Shown here: positions 34,979 to 43,614 of the stretch, one piece after another
Numbering within the stretch: the stretch's first letter is position 1
Layout of the letters: each line of letters starts with the position of its first letter
Source of the DNA: Flavobacterium supellecticarium
GTDB taxonomy: Bacteria; Bacteroidota; Bacteroidia; Flavobacteriales; Flavobacteriaceae
NCBI RefSeq assembly: GCF_004801375.1
Contig: NZ_SSNZ01000005.1
Span: forward strand, 62,001 to 126,000
Direction of reading: 5' to 3'
DNA: 64,000 nt
The notes under the pieces: model-generated
What the model saw: the letters and a program-made list of their open reading frames with translations, nothing else
Told to the model about the DNA's origin: nothing
Databases searched by the model: none
Translations under genes and position numbers: made by a program

Positions 34979-36059
34979 AAAAGTCAAACCGCAATTGTAC
35001 GGCAATAGTTTTTTTGATTTCCGTATTCAGGTTGTGTAACGAAATACCTAGTAAGCGTACGGAATCTTTCATTTTCTCCTGATACAGCAATTCTTTCGCC
35101 GCTTCCAGAATCAGAGCTTTATCGGCTATAAAATACGGTAGCGTTTTGCTTCGCGTTTGTAGTGTGAAATCGGAATATTTGATCTTTAACGTTACCGTTT
35201 TTCCGGCTATTTTATAAGACTTCAGTCGTTTTTCTAATTCATTTGCGATATTTTCCAGCTTTTCAACCATAAAAATTTCGGACGATAAGTTGACATTAAA
35301 AGTTCTTTCGGCGCCAACCGATTTTAACATTCGATCCGGTTTTACCGCACTATTATGAATACCTCTTACAATATTGTAATAATGGGTTCCGCTTTTTCCA
35401 AAATGTTCCTCCAGATAATCCAGCGATTTTGCTTTTAAATCTTTTCCGGTAAAAATGCCACTCTGGTACATTTTTTCGGCTGTTACTTTCCCAATACCGT
35501 AGAATTTTTTAATATCCAGTTCTTCGAGAAATTGGATTATTTCTTCAGGATTAATCGTTTTTTGTCCGTTGGGTTTGTTATAGTCACTGGCTACTTTTGC
35601 CAGGAATTTATTTACCGAAATTCCCGCTGAAGCCGTTAGTCCGATTTCCTCAAAAATACGTTTCCGGATTTCCTGCGCGATTAGCGTGGCACTCGGATTC
35701 CCTTTTTTATTCTCCGTTACGTCCAGATAGGCCTCGTCCAGCGAAAGCGGTTCTACCAGATCGGTATATTCGTAAAATATTTTCCGGATTTTTTTAGAGA
35801 TTTCTTTATACCGGTCAAAGCGGGGACGAACAAAAATAAGTTCCGGACAGTTTTTGCGCGCCATATAACCACTCATCGCACTTCGAACGCCAAATTTACG
35901 GGCTTCATAACTTGCCGCTGAAACCACTCCTCTGACTTCACTTCCACCAACGGCTACCGGTTTTCCCTTTAATTCCGGATTATCCATTTGCTCTACGGAA
36001 GCATAAAACGCATCCATATCCACGTGGATAATCTTTCTGAAATTCGGGGTAGTTTCCAT
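34977..36059 (-). CDS. dinB: DNA polymerase IV (Y family)
   Basis: The 360-residue error-prone polymerase copies past damaged bases. The catalytic DMDAFYASVEQMDNP at the N terminus supplies the first Asp residues, and EPLSLDEAYLDV supplies the second set. A helix-hairpin-helix (LDIKKFYGIGKVTAEKMYQ) and a little-finger domain are present. The C terminus IAVQLRFDF can act as a beta-clamp-binding peptide (QLRFDF-like). No LexA-type operator was recognised upstream. Confidence 0.95.
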   Translation of the reverse strand: METTPNFRKIIHVDMDAFYASVEQMDNPELKGKPVAVGGSEVRGVVSAASYEARKFGVRSAMSGYMARKNCPELIFVRPRFDRYKEISKKIRKIFYEYTDLVEPLSLDEAYLDVTENKKGNPSATLIAQEIRKRIFEEIGLTASAGISVNKFLAKVASDYNKPNGQKTINPEEIIQFLEELDIKKFYGIGKVTAEKMYQSGIFTGKDLKAKSLDYLEEHFGKSGTHYYNIVRGIHNSAVKPDRMLKSVGAERTFNVNLSSEIFMVEKLENIANELEKRLKSYKIAGKTVTLKIKYSDFTLQTRSKTLPYFIADKALILEAAKELLYQEKMKDSVRLLGISLHNLNTEIKKTIAVQLRFDF

Positions 36060-36099
36060 ATCGTAAATGTAGGCATAAACCTGAAAAAAACAGACAGAA

Positions 36100-38148
36100 T
36101 CAGGATACGGATTCTTCCTCCCGTTTGTCTTTTACCGGGATAAAAAACGATAGCGGTCGCTTTCTAAAATGAATCCAGATGGCCTTGTTTAAAAGCCGGA
36201 ATTCCGAAAGCGGTATATTTCGGGAACGGAACGCTAATCCGATCGACAAACCAAAACTGATAATAAAGTTCATAAACCCAATAAGTCCGATTCCTAAAAT
36301 ACTCCAGCCAATCATCCATAAATCGGCTTTAAAATTCATCCCGTATAATCCTAAGGCAAAATTTCCACTCGCAAATGTAATGTGTCGAATGTCCAGATTT
36401 AACCCCAAAAAGATCCCTATCGACGCCGTACTTCCCAGGAAAACTCCAAACCAGCCGTTCGAAACGATACCGGCCCAATTGTGTTCAAACCAGTTGGCTA
36501 TTTTTTTTGTTTTTTCGACACCGAAACTCATTTTCAAAAACGGATGCTCTTGAATACGGTAATACACCTGATTGTGTTTGTTTCGGTTGGAAATACTTCC
36601 GGAAATAATCCCCGACAAAAAAAGGAATACACCGGCTATGGAAGCGTGAAAAATGGCAGGTGAAAAAATCGGATTCAAATCGCCTAACAGTTTGGGCCAT
36701 TTTGTTTCAGCAATATTGTAATCGAAAACCTGATCGATCGCCCAAATTCCCAATAAGGAAACCGGAAAAGCCATAACAACATTTCCAACAAATGCGATAA
36801 ACTGAGATCGGAACAAACGGGCAAATAATTTGGCAAACGAACTGTGCTTATTTTCCGTTTTTCCTTGTTTTTTCATCCCTTTCTCCAATGCCTGAATGAT
36901 GGTCGCAGCGGTCATTGCCGGTTGTTTGGTCGCCAATGTAAAGCCACAAAGGTAAATGGCAATAAAACCAAGCGAATAGTTTAAACTATACAGAAATGCA
37001 TGCCCGAAAGCACTGGTTTCTATTTTGGAAAACAACAATTTGATGATACACAATATCCCTACGATAAAACCACCTCCCAAAGCAGCTTTAAGCATCCCGA
37101 AATACTCTTTCGGACTTTCGGTTATATAATGCTCTCCCGTTTTGGCCGTATGTTGTGTGATCTCATACGAAAGCAATTGCGTACTTTCATTGATCAGCTG
37201 ACCAACGTTGTTTTTATAACAGTTAAACTTAATAAGCTGTAAGGCCAACTGAATCGTGTTGTGTTTTTTGTCTTCTTCTTTATTGACTACCAATAACGGA
37301 ATCAGGATTTTCATACGGTACAATTGCTGTCGAATGCGTAACAAACTTTGGTTTACCTTAATCGAAATCCCGTATTTGGAACTGTTGGCAAAAGCTTTGT
37401 CGACATACTCTTCGCATTGTTTGTGCAGGATTAGCAGTTGCTTATACAACAAATCATCGGAAGTAATGGCATGTTGTTCTCCGGTACGTATTTTTTCGAT
37501 AATTTCCTGCAACTCTTTTTCAAAAGCTGTAAACGGACTTTCAAACTGACTGTATTCCGGCACCATTTTGATCACGTCATTTTCCATCGCTCTTCCGCTC
37601 ATACGCTGCGGAATCAGGTTCATCACATTGAGCAATTCGGATAATGGTGATTTTTCTTTAACCGAAACATAGATATCCCGAAACGAAAGCAGATCAAATA
37701 ATCGCAATAATTCTTCCATTGGAACTTTTTTGATCCAAATACCATCTGAATTCAGATAAAAAACCTGATTCAGGATATATTGAAGGGTGTCTTTTTGCGG
37801 TTGATACGGTAGCACTTTAGCCAATAATCTTTTTTTGACTTCAAAGACAAAATCGGCATCCTGCAAAATCGCAGCGTCCGATAACATCCGACTGAATTTT
37901 CGTTCTTTAAACAACTGTGCCAGATAGCCAATCAGTAATTCGCGTTTATCCGGGTGTTCTTCGAGAAAATAAAGCAATTTTTCGATGGAAACCGTCGCTT
38001 GTTTTTGTGGTTTTTTCGGGCGGAACAAATGTACCAGATCCACTAAAAAATGTAAGCTATCTTCAGAGACATACCGCTGGTTTTCAAAATGTTTGTCAAA
38101 CAGGTTTTCTATCGTTGTCTTTGATTGTAGCTTATGTCTTAAATTCAT
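36100..38148 (-). CDS. Gcr/SpecificRecomb family multispanning membrane protein
   Basis: The 682-residue protein belongs to the family annotated as site-specific recombinase Gcr. It does not resemble tyrosine or serine recombinases. The N-terminal 340 residues are charged and helical (probably cytoplasmic). At least six hydrophobic helices follow from about residue 350, for example GGGFIVGILCIIKLLF, FIAIYLCGFTLA and IGWSILGIGLIGFMNFIISFG. The loop between them is basic. The function is unknown, and the recombinase name should not be taken as evidence of mobile-element activity. Upstream on the minus strand a TAATTTTG -7 element is present near 38180. It stands 40 bp upstream of dinB. Confidence 0.8.
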   Translation of the reverse strand: MNLRHKLQSKTTIENLFDKHFENQRYVSEDSLHFLVDLVHLFRPKKPQKQATVSIEKLLYFLEEHPDKRELLIGYLAQLFKERKFSRMLSDAAILQDADFVFEVKKRLLAKVLPYQPQKDTLQYILNQVFYLNSDGIWIKKVPMEELLRLFDLLSFRDIYVSVKEKSPLSELLNVMNLIPQRMSGRAMENDVIKMVPEYSQFESPFTAFEKELQEIIEKIRTGEQHAITSDDLLYKQLLILHKQCEEYVDKAFANSSKYGISIKVNQSLLRIRQQLYRMKILIPLLVVNKEEDKKHNTIQLALQLIKFNCYKNNVGQLINESTQLLSYEITQHTAKTGEHYITESPKEYFGMLKAALGGGFIVGILCIIKLLFSKIETSAFGHAFLYSLNYSLGFIAIYLCGFTLATKQPAMTAATIIQALEKGMKKQGKTENKHSSFAKLFARLFRSQFIAFVGNVVMAFPVSLLGIWAIDQVFDYNIAETKWPKLLGDLNPIFSPAIFHASIAGVFLFLSGIISGSISNRNKHNQVYYRIQEHPFLKMSFGVEKTKKIANWFEHNWAGIVSNGWFGVFLGSTASIGIFLGLNLDIRHITFASGNFALGLYGMNFKADLWMIGWSILGIGLIGFMNFIISFGLSIGLAFRSRNIPLSEFRLLNKAIWIHFRKRPLSFFIPVKDKREEESVS

Positions 38149-38244
38149 GCGCTTGTTTTTGGTAAATTATTCTGTTGCAAAATTACGATCCGGGAGCTAT
38201 AATTTTCTTAACTTGCTCCTAATTTATATTAATTTCTCCAGAAA

Positions 38245-38712
38245 ATGCAGGAAATCGAGCGAAAGTTTTTAGTCAAATCCGAGGCTTTTATTACCGAATC
38301 ACACCATCAAAACAGGATTGTTCAAGGTTATCTTAATTCGGATCCGGAACGAACCGTTCGCGTTCGTATTAAAGGCGAAAAAGGTTTTCTAACCGTTAAA
38401 GGAATCGGCAATGCTTCCGGAACGACACGCCTGGAATGGGAAACGGAAATTCCGGTTTCCGATGCCGAAACGCTCCTGCCGCTCTGCGAAAAAGGTGTTA
38501 TCGACAAAGTTCGTTATGAGATCCAAAAAGGAAACCACACTTTTGAGGTGGATGTTTTTTCCGGAGCCAATGAAGGACTGATTATTGCCGAAGTGGAATT
38601 GCAATCGGAAAACGAGCTCTTTGAAAAGCCGGACTGGCTCGGATCCGAGGTTACCGGCGACAAACGGTATTACAATGCTTTTTTAAGCAACAACCCTTAT
38701 AAACTCTGGTAA
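38245..38712 (+). CDS. CYTH domain protein (triphosphate tunnel metalloenzyme)
   Basis: The 155-residue protein has the CYTH N-terminal signature EIERKFLV and repeated basic and acidic strands (RTVRVRIKGEKGFLTVKG, EWETEIP and IIAEVELQSE). Such enzymes bind triphosphate in a charged tunnel and hydrolyse inorganic triphosphate or similar substrates. The specific substrate is unknown. The next gene begins 1 bp after its stop. Confidence 0.92.
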   Translation: MQEIERKFLVKSEAFITESHHQNRIVQGYLNSDPERTVRVRIKGEKGFLTVKGIGNASGTTRLEWETEIPVSDAETLLPLCEKGVIDKVRYEIQKGNHTFEVDVFSGANEGLIIAEVELQSENELFEKPDWLGSEVTGDKRYYNAFLSNNPYKLW

Positions 38713-38713
38713 A

Positions 38714-39157
38714 ATGAAAACGCCGCGGTATACTTTAGTTTTTCTGCTTGCGGTTTTATCCTGTAGCAGTCCTAAGAAAACAGTCCAAACACCATCCATT
38801 CCAACCGGACTTGCCCCGGAGACTTTTAGTTATCAGGACAATGGTATCACTTATGTGATGCAAAAATATTTTCTGGTCTTACTAAAAAAAGGTCCTAACA
38901 GAACTCAATCAAAAGAGGACGCTGAGGAAATTCAGAAAAAGCATATGGAACATCTTTCCTGGTTGCATCAAAACGGAAAAATCAGCCTTGCCGGTCCTAT
39001 GGACAAACACGAAACCATTTCGGGCATTCTGGTTTTTAACACACCTACATTACGCGAAGCCGACAGTCTTGCAAAATTGGATCCGGCGGTAAAATCCGGA
39101 CGACTGGAAGTGGAAACTATGGGATGGTGGGCAGCAAAAGGAAGTAAACTCGAATAG
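38714..39157 (+). CDS. YciI-like domain lipoprotein
   Basis: The 147-residue protein opens with a lipoprotein signal (TLVFLLAVLSCSSPKKT). The remainder is a YCII domain: YFLVLLKKGPNRTQ, HMEHLSWLHQNGKISLAGPM and a C-terminal MGWWAAKG. YCII domains occur in small cytoplasmic enzymes of dioxygenase-like fold, so an exported form is unusual. The substrate is unknown. It probably forms an operon with the CYTH gene (start 1 bp after its stop) and converges with rlpA (1-bp gap between stops). Confidence 0.82.
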   Translation: MKTPRYTLVFLLAVLSCSSPKKTVQTPSIPTGLAPETFSYQDNGITYVMQKYFLVLLKKGPNRTQSKEDAEEIQKKHMEHLSWLHQNGKISLAGPMDKHETISGILVFNTPTLREADSLAKLDPAVKSGRLEVETMGWWAAKGSKLE

Positions 39158-39158
39158 T

Positions 39159-39620
39159 TTAATCCTGAATCACTTCAATATTTACGTTTACGAATCCACG
39201 GCCTTTTCCGTGTGTAATTTCCATAAACGCTTTTTTAGAAAGGTCAATTTCCCGTCCTCGTGAGAATGGTCCGCGATCGGTTACTTCTACGATAACGGCT
39301 TTTTTATTCGCTACATTCGTTACTTTTATTTTGGTTCCGAAAGGTAGATTTCTATGCGCAGCGGTATATTTTGAATTGTCAAATTTCCTGCCGCTTGCGG
39401 TTCTTCTTCCATTAAATCGGTCGGCATAATACGATGCATGTACATTTTTTTTATAATTCTTAAGCTTAAGACCTCCCTGAATCGTGATAGAATCTTTTTT
39501 TATCGTATCGTTCGCTTTCACTTTAGGATCTGTCTGAAAAGCAAAAACCCTTCCGGTTGTTGCACTGATTAACAAAACAGCGAGTGTAACAAATACGATG
39601 TAAACTATTACTTTTTTCAT
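39159..39620 (-). CDS. RlpA-like septal-ring lytic transglycosylase
   Basis: The 153-residue protein has an N-terminal signal anchor (VIVYIVFVTLAVLLISATTG) and a double-psi beta-barrel domain. That domain contains HASYYADRFNGRRTASGRKF, TAAHRNLPFGTKIKVTN and VTDRGPFSRGREIDLSKKA, including the Asp-Arg-Gly motif. RlpA proteins cleave glycan strands lacking stem peptides at the septum. It lacks the C-terminal SPOR domain found in E. coli RlpA, as is common for short Bacteroidota forms. Confidence 0.9.
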   Translation of the reverse strand: MKKVIVYIVFVTLAVLLISATTGRVFAFQTDPKVKANDTIKKDSITIQGGLKLKNYKKNVHASYYADRFNGRRTASGRKFDNSKYTAAHRNLPFGTKIKVTNVANKKAVIVEVTDRGPFSRGREIDLSKKAFMEITHGKGRGFVNVNIEVIQD

Positions 39621-39666
39621 TCTATTCGTTTTTTAGATGGTGAAAGGCAAGAAATATGCCAAGTTG

Positions 39667-39688
39667 AAAAAGGCCCTTACGGGCCTTC
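39667..39688 (-). terminator. terminator of the small membrane protein gene
   Basis: AAGGCCC/GGGCCTT arms (about 39682-39687 and 39670-39676) form a short GC-rich stem with a 4-nt loop. A run of T follows on the minus strand, just after the stop at 39692. Confidence 0.75.
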
Positions 39689-39691
39689 ATT

Positions 39692-40117
39692 TTATTTAAA
39701 CCATAAACTCCATGGTATTCTGCTTAGTATTAAAACCAAACCTATCGCATAGAAAATGGCTATTTTTTTGAATTTATCCGTTCCGGTAGCTGCTTTTTTA
39801 TGTTTCGACCAACCAATTGTGATCAATGCAATGGCAATGATATTGATTAGCGGATGCTCCAAAGAAGTTAATCGAAGCGCACTGTTACTCATTTGTCCGA
39901 ATGATGCCGAACCCAGTGGTGAAACAAAATATAGGATAAAACCGAAAAGCAACTGAATATGAGAAAAGATCAATCCAAAAAGTGAAATGCTTCTGTCTTT
40001 TGGTTCAAAATCTCTTTTGGAACTCATTCCTAAAAAAGCGTTGATTACAGCGATGAATAAAGCCAATAAAGCTAAGTAAGCCAATCCGGAATGGCCTTTT
40101 TGAATAATTTCGTACAT
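39692..40117 (-). CDS. small four-helix membrane protein (cytochrome-b-like name in relatives)
   Basis: The 141-residue protein has four predicted transmembrane helices: LAYLALLALFIAVINAFLG, LFGLIFSHIQLLFGFILYF, LINIIAIALITIGWS and IAIFYAIGLVLILSRIPW. Histidines occur in HSGLAY, SHIQLLFG and EHPLINI, which could bind heme; relatives are sometimes called cytochrome B without evidence. No redox partner is adjacent. Function unknown. It has its own terminator and lies between rlpA and a protease gene on the same strand. Confidence 0.75.
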   Translation of the reverse strand: MYEIIQKGHSGLAYLALLALFIAVINAFLGMSSKRDFEPKDRSISLFGLIFSHIQLLFGFILYFVSPLGSASFGQMSNSALRLTSLEHPLINIIAIALITIGWSKHKKAATGTDKFKKIAIFYAIGLVLILSRIPWSLWFK

Positions 40118-40160
40118 AGTTAGTTTTTTGTTTTCAAAACAAAGATAAGGAATTGAAACT

Positions 40161-40196
40161 AAAAAAGCCGCTTACCCTAAGTGGTAAACGGCTTTA
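40161..40196 (-). terminator. terminator of the metalloprotease gene
   Basis: An AAAGCCG/CGGCTTT stem (40190-40196 and 40164-40170) contains a second inner pair TTACC/GGTAA. A T-run follows on the minus strand, 25 bp past the stop. Confidence 0.8.
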
Positions 40197-40220
40197 ATCA
40201 TCCGATTTCGTTATTTTTAA

Positions 40221-42416
40221 TTATAATTTAACAACTTTAAAATTAACGGTCTGGTTGTTGATTTTCATTTTGAAAAGATAGGTTCCGGTCGCATAGGCCG
40301 TCATGTCTACTTTTGTTGTCAGGTCGTTCAACTGACTGTTATACAACAATTGTCCCTGAACATTAAATACCTGAATTTCTGTTATTGCGTCTTTTGATGC
40401 AATATTTACAAAACCGTTAACCGGGTTCGGGTAATAGGAATAATCCATATACACAGCATCTTCCAATCCTAAAGAAGGCGTACAAGAGGTTGTTGCCACC
40501 CATCCTGCTTCGGTTACACCTCCGTCAGAAACGAATTTCATGGTTAAAGCACCGTCTGCAGCAGTCGATTCGATTGGTGCCGGTAACGTTAATCCGGTTA
40601 AACCAGCGCCGCCTACTAATGGCGCTTCTGTACTTGATCCGTTGTAGATATATAAGAAATCATAACCATCTTCCAGTCTGAAAGCAGTAAAGGTTAGTTT
40701 TACTTTATTGTTTGCCAGATTTGGAATAAGCGTTCTAACAAACACCTGATTGTTACCATATTGTCCAAATGTTCCTCCGGTATCGGTCAATTGAATGCCG
40801 TTACAATAATCGGCTCCGGTCAACAATATAAAATCTCTGGCCAATGATGTCATTCCAAGACCACAAACCGGACGGATTCGCACTCTGTAATACGTATTTG
40901 GCGTTAAGTTTTGCGCTGTATATGAATTTGTTCCTACCGTAGTATATTGGCCTGCTGTTCCAGAGTACGGGAACACAACTATTTGCCATGAAGTAGCACT
41001 TCCGGCATCCGACCAGGTAATCACAGCCGATGTATTTCCGGCTCCCATAGTAGAATTGATATCCATAACCGTATTAATACAGGTATTGATACAATCCGTA
41101 CTTAAACAAGTTCTGGAATCAACATGATTTAAAATTGCCGCTGATGGTTGTGGTCCGAATCCATTATTAAAACTGATTCCTACACCACTCACCAAATGGC
41201 AATAACTCATGATTGTCCCTTTTACAGAAGAAGAAGGAATTGTTGGCGGACTGGTCATACAGTTGTATCCTTCCGATGTCGACCCTAAAGCAGCCGGAGC
41301 ACAGTTATCAATAGCGGTATTATTCCCATTCCACACACAAGCGTGGGTATGTCTTGAACCTAGCAAGTGCCCTAATTCGTGTGTCACTACCTGAACAGTC
41401 CAGGAATACGTTGGAACGGTACTATAACTAAAATTCACATCCGAATAACAATAATTATTAGCGGTACACAGTCCTCCGATTGTTACTGCTACTCCACCTA
41501 ATCCACCCGGATCGATCCCTACCAATTGTCCTACATCACCATCGAAAACAGGTCGTACTGCATTAAATTTTGCCAGATAATCACCAGAACTGTTACCTAC
41601 TCCTTCATACGGATCTTCTGTTGTCCAGATGTATACCGATTTTAATGCTGTCGTAATTCCATCGTTATTATATAAGGTCTGTACATTATTAAAAACCGAA
41701 GTCATCCAGTTGGAAGTGGTGGTTGTATTACTTCCGTTTGATTGATACAGGTTATAATCGATTTCAAAATAAACCGTTACACATTTATTACTGGCCGGAC
41801 TTGCTGATGGAGTTGTTGGAGCGCTTTTAAACTCTTCAACTCTATCATCCGTAGCACATTCAAAATCGTGGGTCACGTTCATTTTTTGATCTTCATAGAT
41901 AATATAGTCCGTTTTGTTTCCTTTTTTGTCCAATTTACCCACTGTTAAATTGCTTAACTTTGAACTAGATGCGATTCCATTCAGTTCGCCTTTAAAAAAG
42001 TTAAAAGACACCAAGGAGTTTGAATCACCTTTTACAATACCACGGTAATAAACTCCCGGTTCGTAAATGATGTTTTTTCCTTTATCGGTATCCAGGTGAA
42101 AACCTTCGGCTAATATGTCTACCCGATAAAGTTGTAGTGTTACCGTTTCGTTATGATACGGTAGATTCAATTCGATCGCGTTGGGTTTTTTGGACACGAT
42201 TTCATTGACAGCAGCTTCTTTTATAATAGCAAAAGAAGCGTCGTTTACAACTCTGGCAATTTCTTTACCTGGAGTTTTAGTCGACGCTTCTAATACTGAA
42301 AATTTTTTAAAGTCTGTGTTCTGTGAGCGTAACTCGGCGACCCTTTGGGCGACCCTGTTTTGCGAAAACACAGTCAGCCCGGTTAAAAGGGCTAAAAAAA
42401 GTGTAAATTTTTTCAT
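40221..42416 (-). CDS. secreted reprolysin-type zinc metalloprotease with T9SS type-A signal
   Basis: The 731-residue protein has a Sec signal peptide (cleavage near TVFSQ) and a propeptide of about 190 residues. The M12-type protease domain has the zinc motif HELGHLLGSRHTH near residue 350 and a Met-turn in GTIMSYCHL. A fibronectin type III domain follows (AVITWSDAGSATSWQIVV to TYYRVRIRPVCG), then a CUB-like domain containing GYDFLYIYNGSS. The T9SS type-A sorting domain starts at about YYPNPVNGF (residue 660). It is expected to be secreted and cleaved. A TATATTTG -7 element lies 31 bp upstream. Confidence 0.93.
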   Translation of the reverse strand: MKKFTLFLALLTGLTVFSQNRVAQRVAELRSQNTDFKKFSVLEASTKTPGKEIARVVNDASFAIIKEAAVNEIVSKKPNAIELNLPYHNETVTLQLYRVDILAEGFHLDTDKGKNIIYEPGVYYRGIVKGDSNSLVSFNFFKGELNGIASSSKLSNLTVGKLDKKGNKTDYIIYEDQKMNVTHDFECATDDRVEEFKSAPTTPSASPASNKCVTVYFEIDYNLYQSNGSNTTTTSNWMTSVFNNVQTLYNNDGITTALKSVYIWTTEDPYEGVGNSSGDYLAKFNAVRPVFDGDVGQLVGIDPGGLGGVAVTIGGLCTANNYCYSDVNFSYSTVPTYSWTVQVVTHELGHLLGSRHTHACVWNGNNTAIDNCAPAALGSTSEGYNCMTSPPTIPSSSVKGTIMSYCHLVSGVGISFNNGFGPQPSAAILNHVDSRTCLSTDCINTCINTVMDINSTMGAGNTSAVITWSDAGSATSWQIVVFPYSGTAGQYTTVGTNSYTAQNLTPNTYYRVRIRPVCGLGMTSLARDFILLTGADYCNGIQLTDTGGTFGQYGNNQVFVRTLIPNLANNKVKLTFTAFRLEDGYDFLYIYNGSSTEAPLVGGAGLTGLTLPAPIESTAADGALTMKFVSDGGVTEAGWVATTSCTPSLGLEDAVYMDYSYYPNPVNGFVNIASKDAITEIQVFNVQGQLLYNSQLNDLTTKVDMTAYATGTYLFKMKINNQTVNFKVVKL

Positions 42417-42447
42417 TTTGCGGGGTTAGTTAGTATTTTAGTCAGTC

Positions 42448-42455
42448 CAAATATA
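42448..42455 (-). promoter_or_regulatory. candidate promoter -7 element of the metalloprotease gene
   Basis: TATATTTG on the minus strand, 31 bp before the ATG. No distinct TTG element is seen upstream. Confidence 0.5.
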
Positions 42456-42514
42456 AAAAATATTTAGGTTCTGAGTCACATTCCCGGCTTAACTACACAA
42501 TTTTAACCTTTTAA

Positions 42515-43174
42515 CTACAAACTTTTAAGGTCTTTAATAGCTTTGAAAGCGATATCTACTTGATCATCACTAACAATAATGGTGAATTCGTAATTTGTGG
42601 AAACCACTTCGCAAATATTCACACCTTCCCATGCCAAACGTTGAAATACGTAGTAAAACAATCCCGGTACTGAAAGGTTGTCTTTAGGTAGCTTTACCGT
42701 AATCGAAGCTAGGTTTTCGGTTTTATGAGCCCATTTTTCTTCTGCAAAGTATTTCTCTACTAAGTGGTTTAGGGAATCACTTACAATGATATTGGTTTCA
42801 TTTACCCCTCGCGAAGAAGTATAGAATATATCTGTATAGTTATTAATTTCTGCGATTAAATCCGATTGACAACTCAATACTTTGGGAGTAATTGCGAAAT
42901 TATAATCCGTCAATGAGGAACGTACAGTAATCTCTCCCAGATTCTTCAGAACTTTATCCAGTTTGTGGTTCATCCGGAAACCAAGTTCTTCCGATAATCG
43001 TTTCAGAGCCATTACGACTGCTCCTTGTTTAATGTTTTTCCCTAATTCCTGCTCTAATTCCGGCATCATTACTCTTGCTAAGGAGGTCAGATTAATAATA
43101 CCCTGGGAGAGGCCATTGAGCAAAAAGGGTTTCGTTTTAATGTAATGTTCAACTACAGAGGAAATAGTTTTCAT
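42515..43174 (-). CDS. ACT-type regulatory protein (function unknown)
   Basis: This 219-residue protein has an N-terminal helical segment of about 90 residues (HTH-like, GKNIKQGAVVMALKRLSEELG) and a C-terminal ACT-like region. That region contains SVPGLFYYVFQRLAWEGVNICEVVST and FTIIVSDDQVDIAFKAI. Relatives are often labelled aspartate kinase because the ACT part matches LysC, but no kinase domain is present. A regulatory or amino-acid-binding role is plausible. It follows yraN by 72 bp on the minus strand. The actual ligand is unknown. Confidence 0.75.
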   Translation of the reverse strand: MKTISSVVEHYIKTKPFLLNGLSQGIINLTSLARVMMPELEQELGKNIKQGAVVMALKRLSEELGFRMNHKLDKVLKNLGEITVRSSLTDYNFAITPKVLSCQSDLIAEINNYTDIFYTSSRGVNETNIIVSDSLNHLVEKYFAEEKWAHKTENLASITVKLPKDNLSVPGLFYYVFQRLAWEGVNICEVVSTNYEFTIIVSDDQVDIAFKAIKDLKSL

Positions 43175-43246
43175 AATTATAGTGGGTTTTAAAAATCTCG
43201 TAAAATTACAAAAAAAACAATCTGTTAAAACTTTAACAAAAATAAA

Positions 43247-43606
43247 TTAGAAATAATAAAATGCATCAGGATAATGCTTAATATCAAAAACAGCTCCCTG
43301 TTTGTGAATAGCAATTATATCAAAACGGACGTCACATTCGATGTCCCTTAGGATTACATATTCGTTAACAGCTTTCACTAAAAGCTGAATTTTCTTCGAT
43401 TTCACAAATTCTTGTGGTAATCCATACTCTAATTTAGAACGAGTTTTAACTTCTACAACTACTAAAGTTGTACCTTTTTTTGCAATTATGTCAATCTCGG
43501 CTTTACAAAATATCCAGTTTCGTTCTAGAATTTCGTATCCGTTCTGTATCAAAAATGCTACTGCACGCGATTCTCCTTCTTTTCCAAGTTCATTATGACG
43601 TGCCAT
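43247..43606 (-). CDS. yraN: YraN (UPF0102) family endonuclease-like protein
   Basis: The 119-residue protein is a small member of the Holliday-junction-resolvase-like fold. The signature GKEGESRAVAFLIQNGYEILERNW is followed by the active-site-like AEIDIIAKKGTTLVVVEVKTR, which has the E-x-D-x(n)-E-x-K pattern. The biological role is unclear. It starts 8 bp after the LD-carboxypeptidase gene, so they form one operon. Confidence 0.92.
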   Translation of the reverse strand: MARHNELGKEGESRAVAFLIQNGYEILERNWIFCKAEIDIIAKKGTTLVVVEVKTRSKLEYGLPQEFVKSKKIQLLVKAVNEYVILRDIECDVRFDIIAIHKQGAVFDIKHYPDAFYYF

Positions 43607-43614
43607 TTTTTATT

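Noticed and set aside
36100-38148. Mobile element because of the recombinase name
   Set aside because: No recombinase motif, no repeats or attachment sites flank it, and neighbours are core genes.
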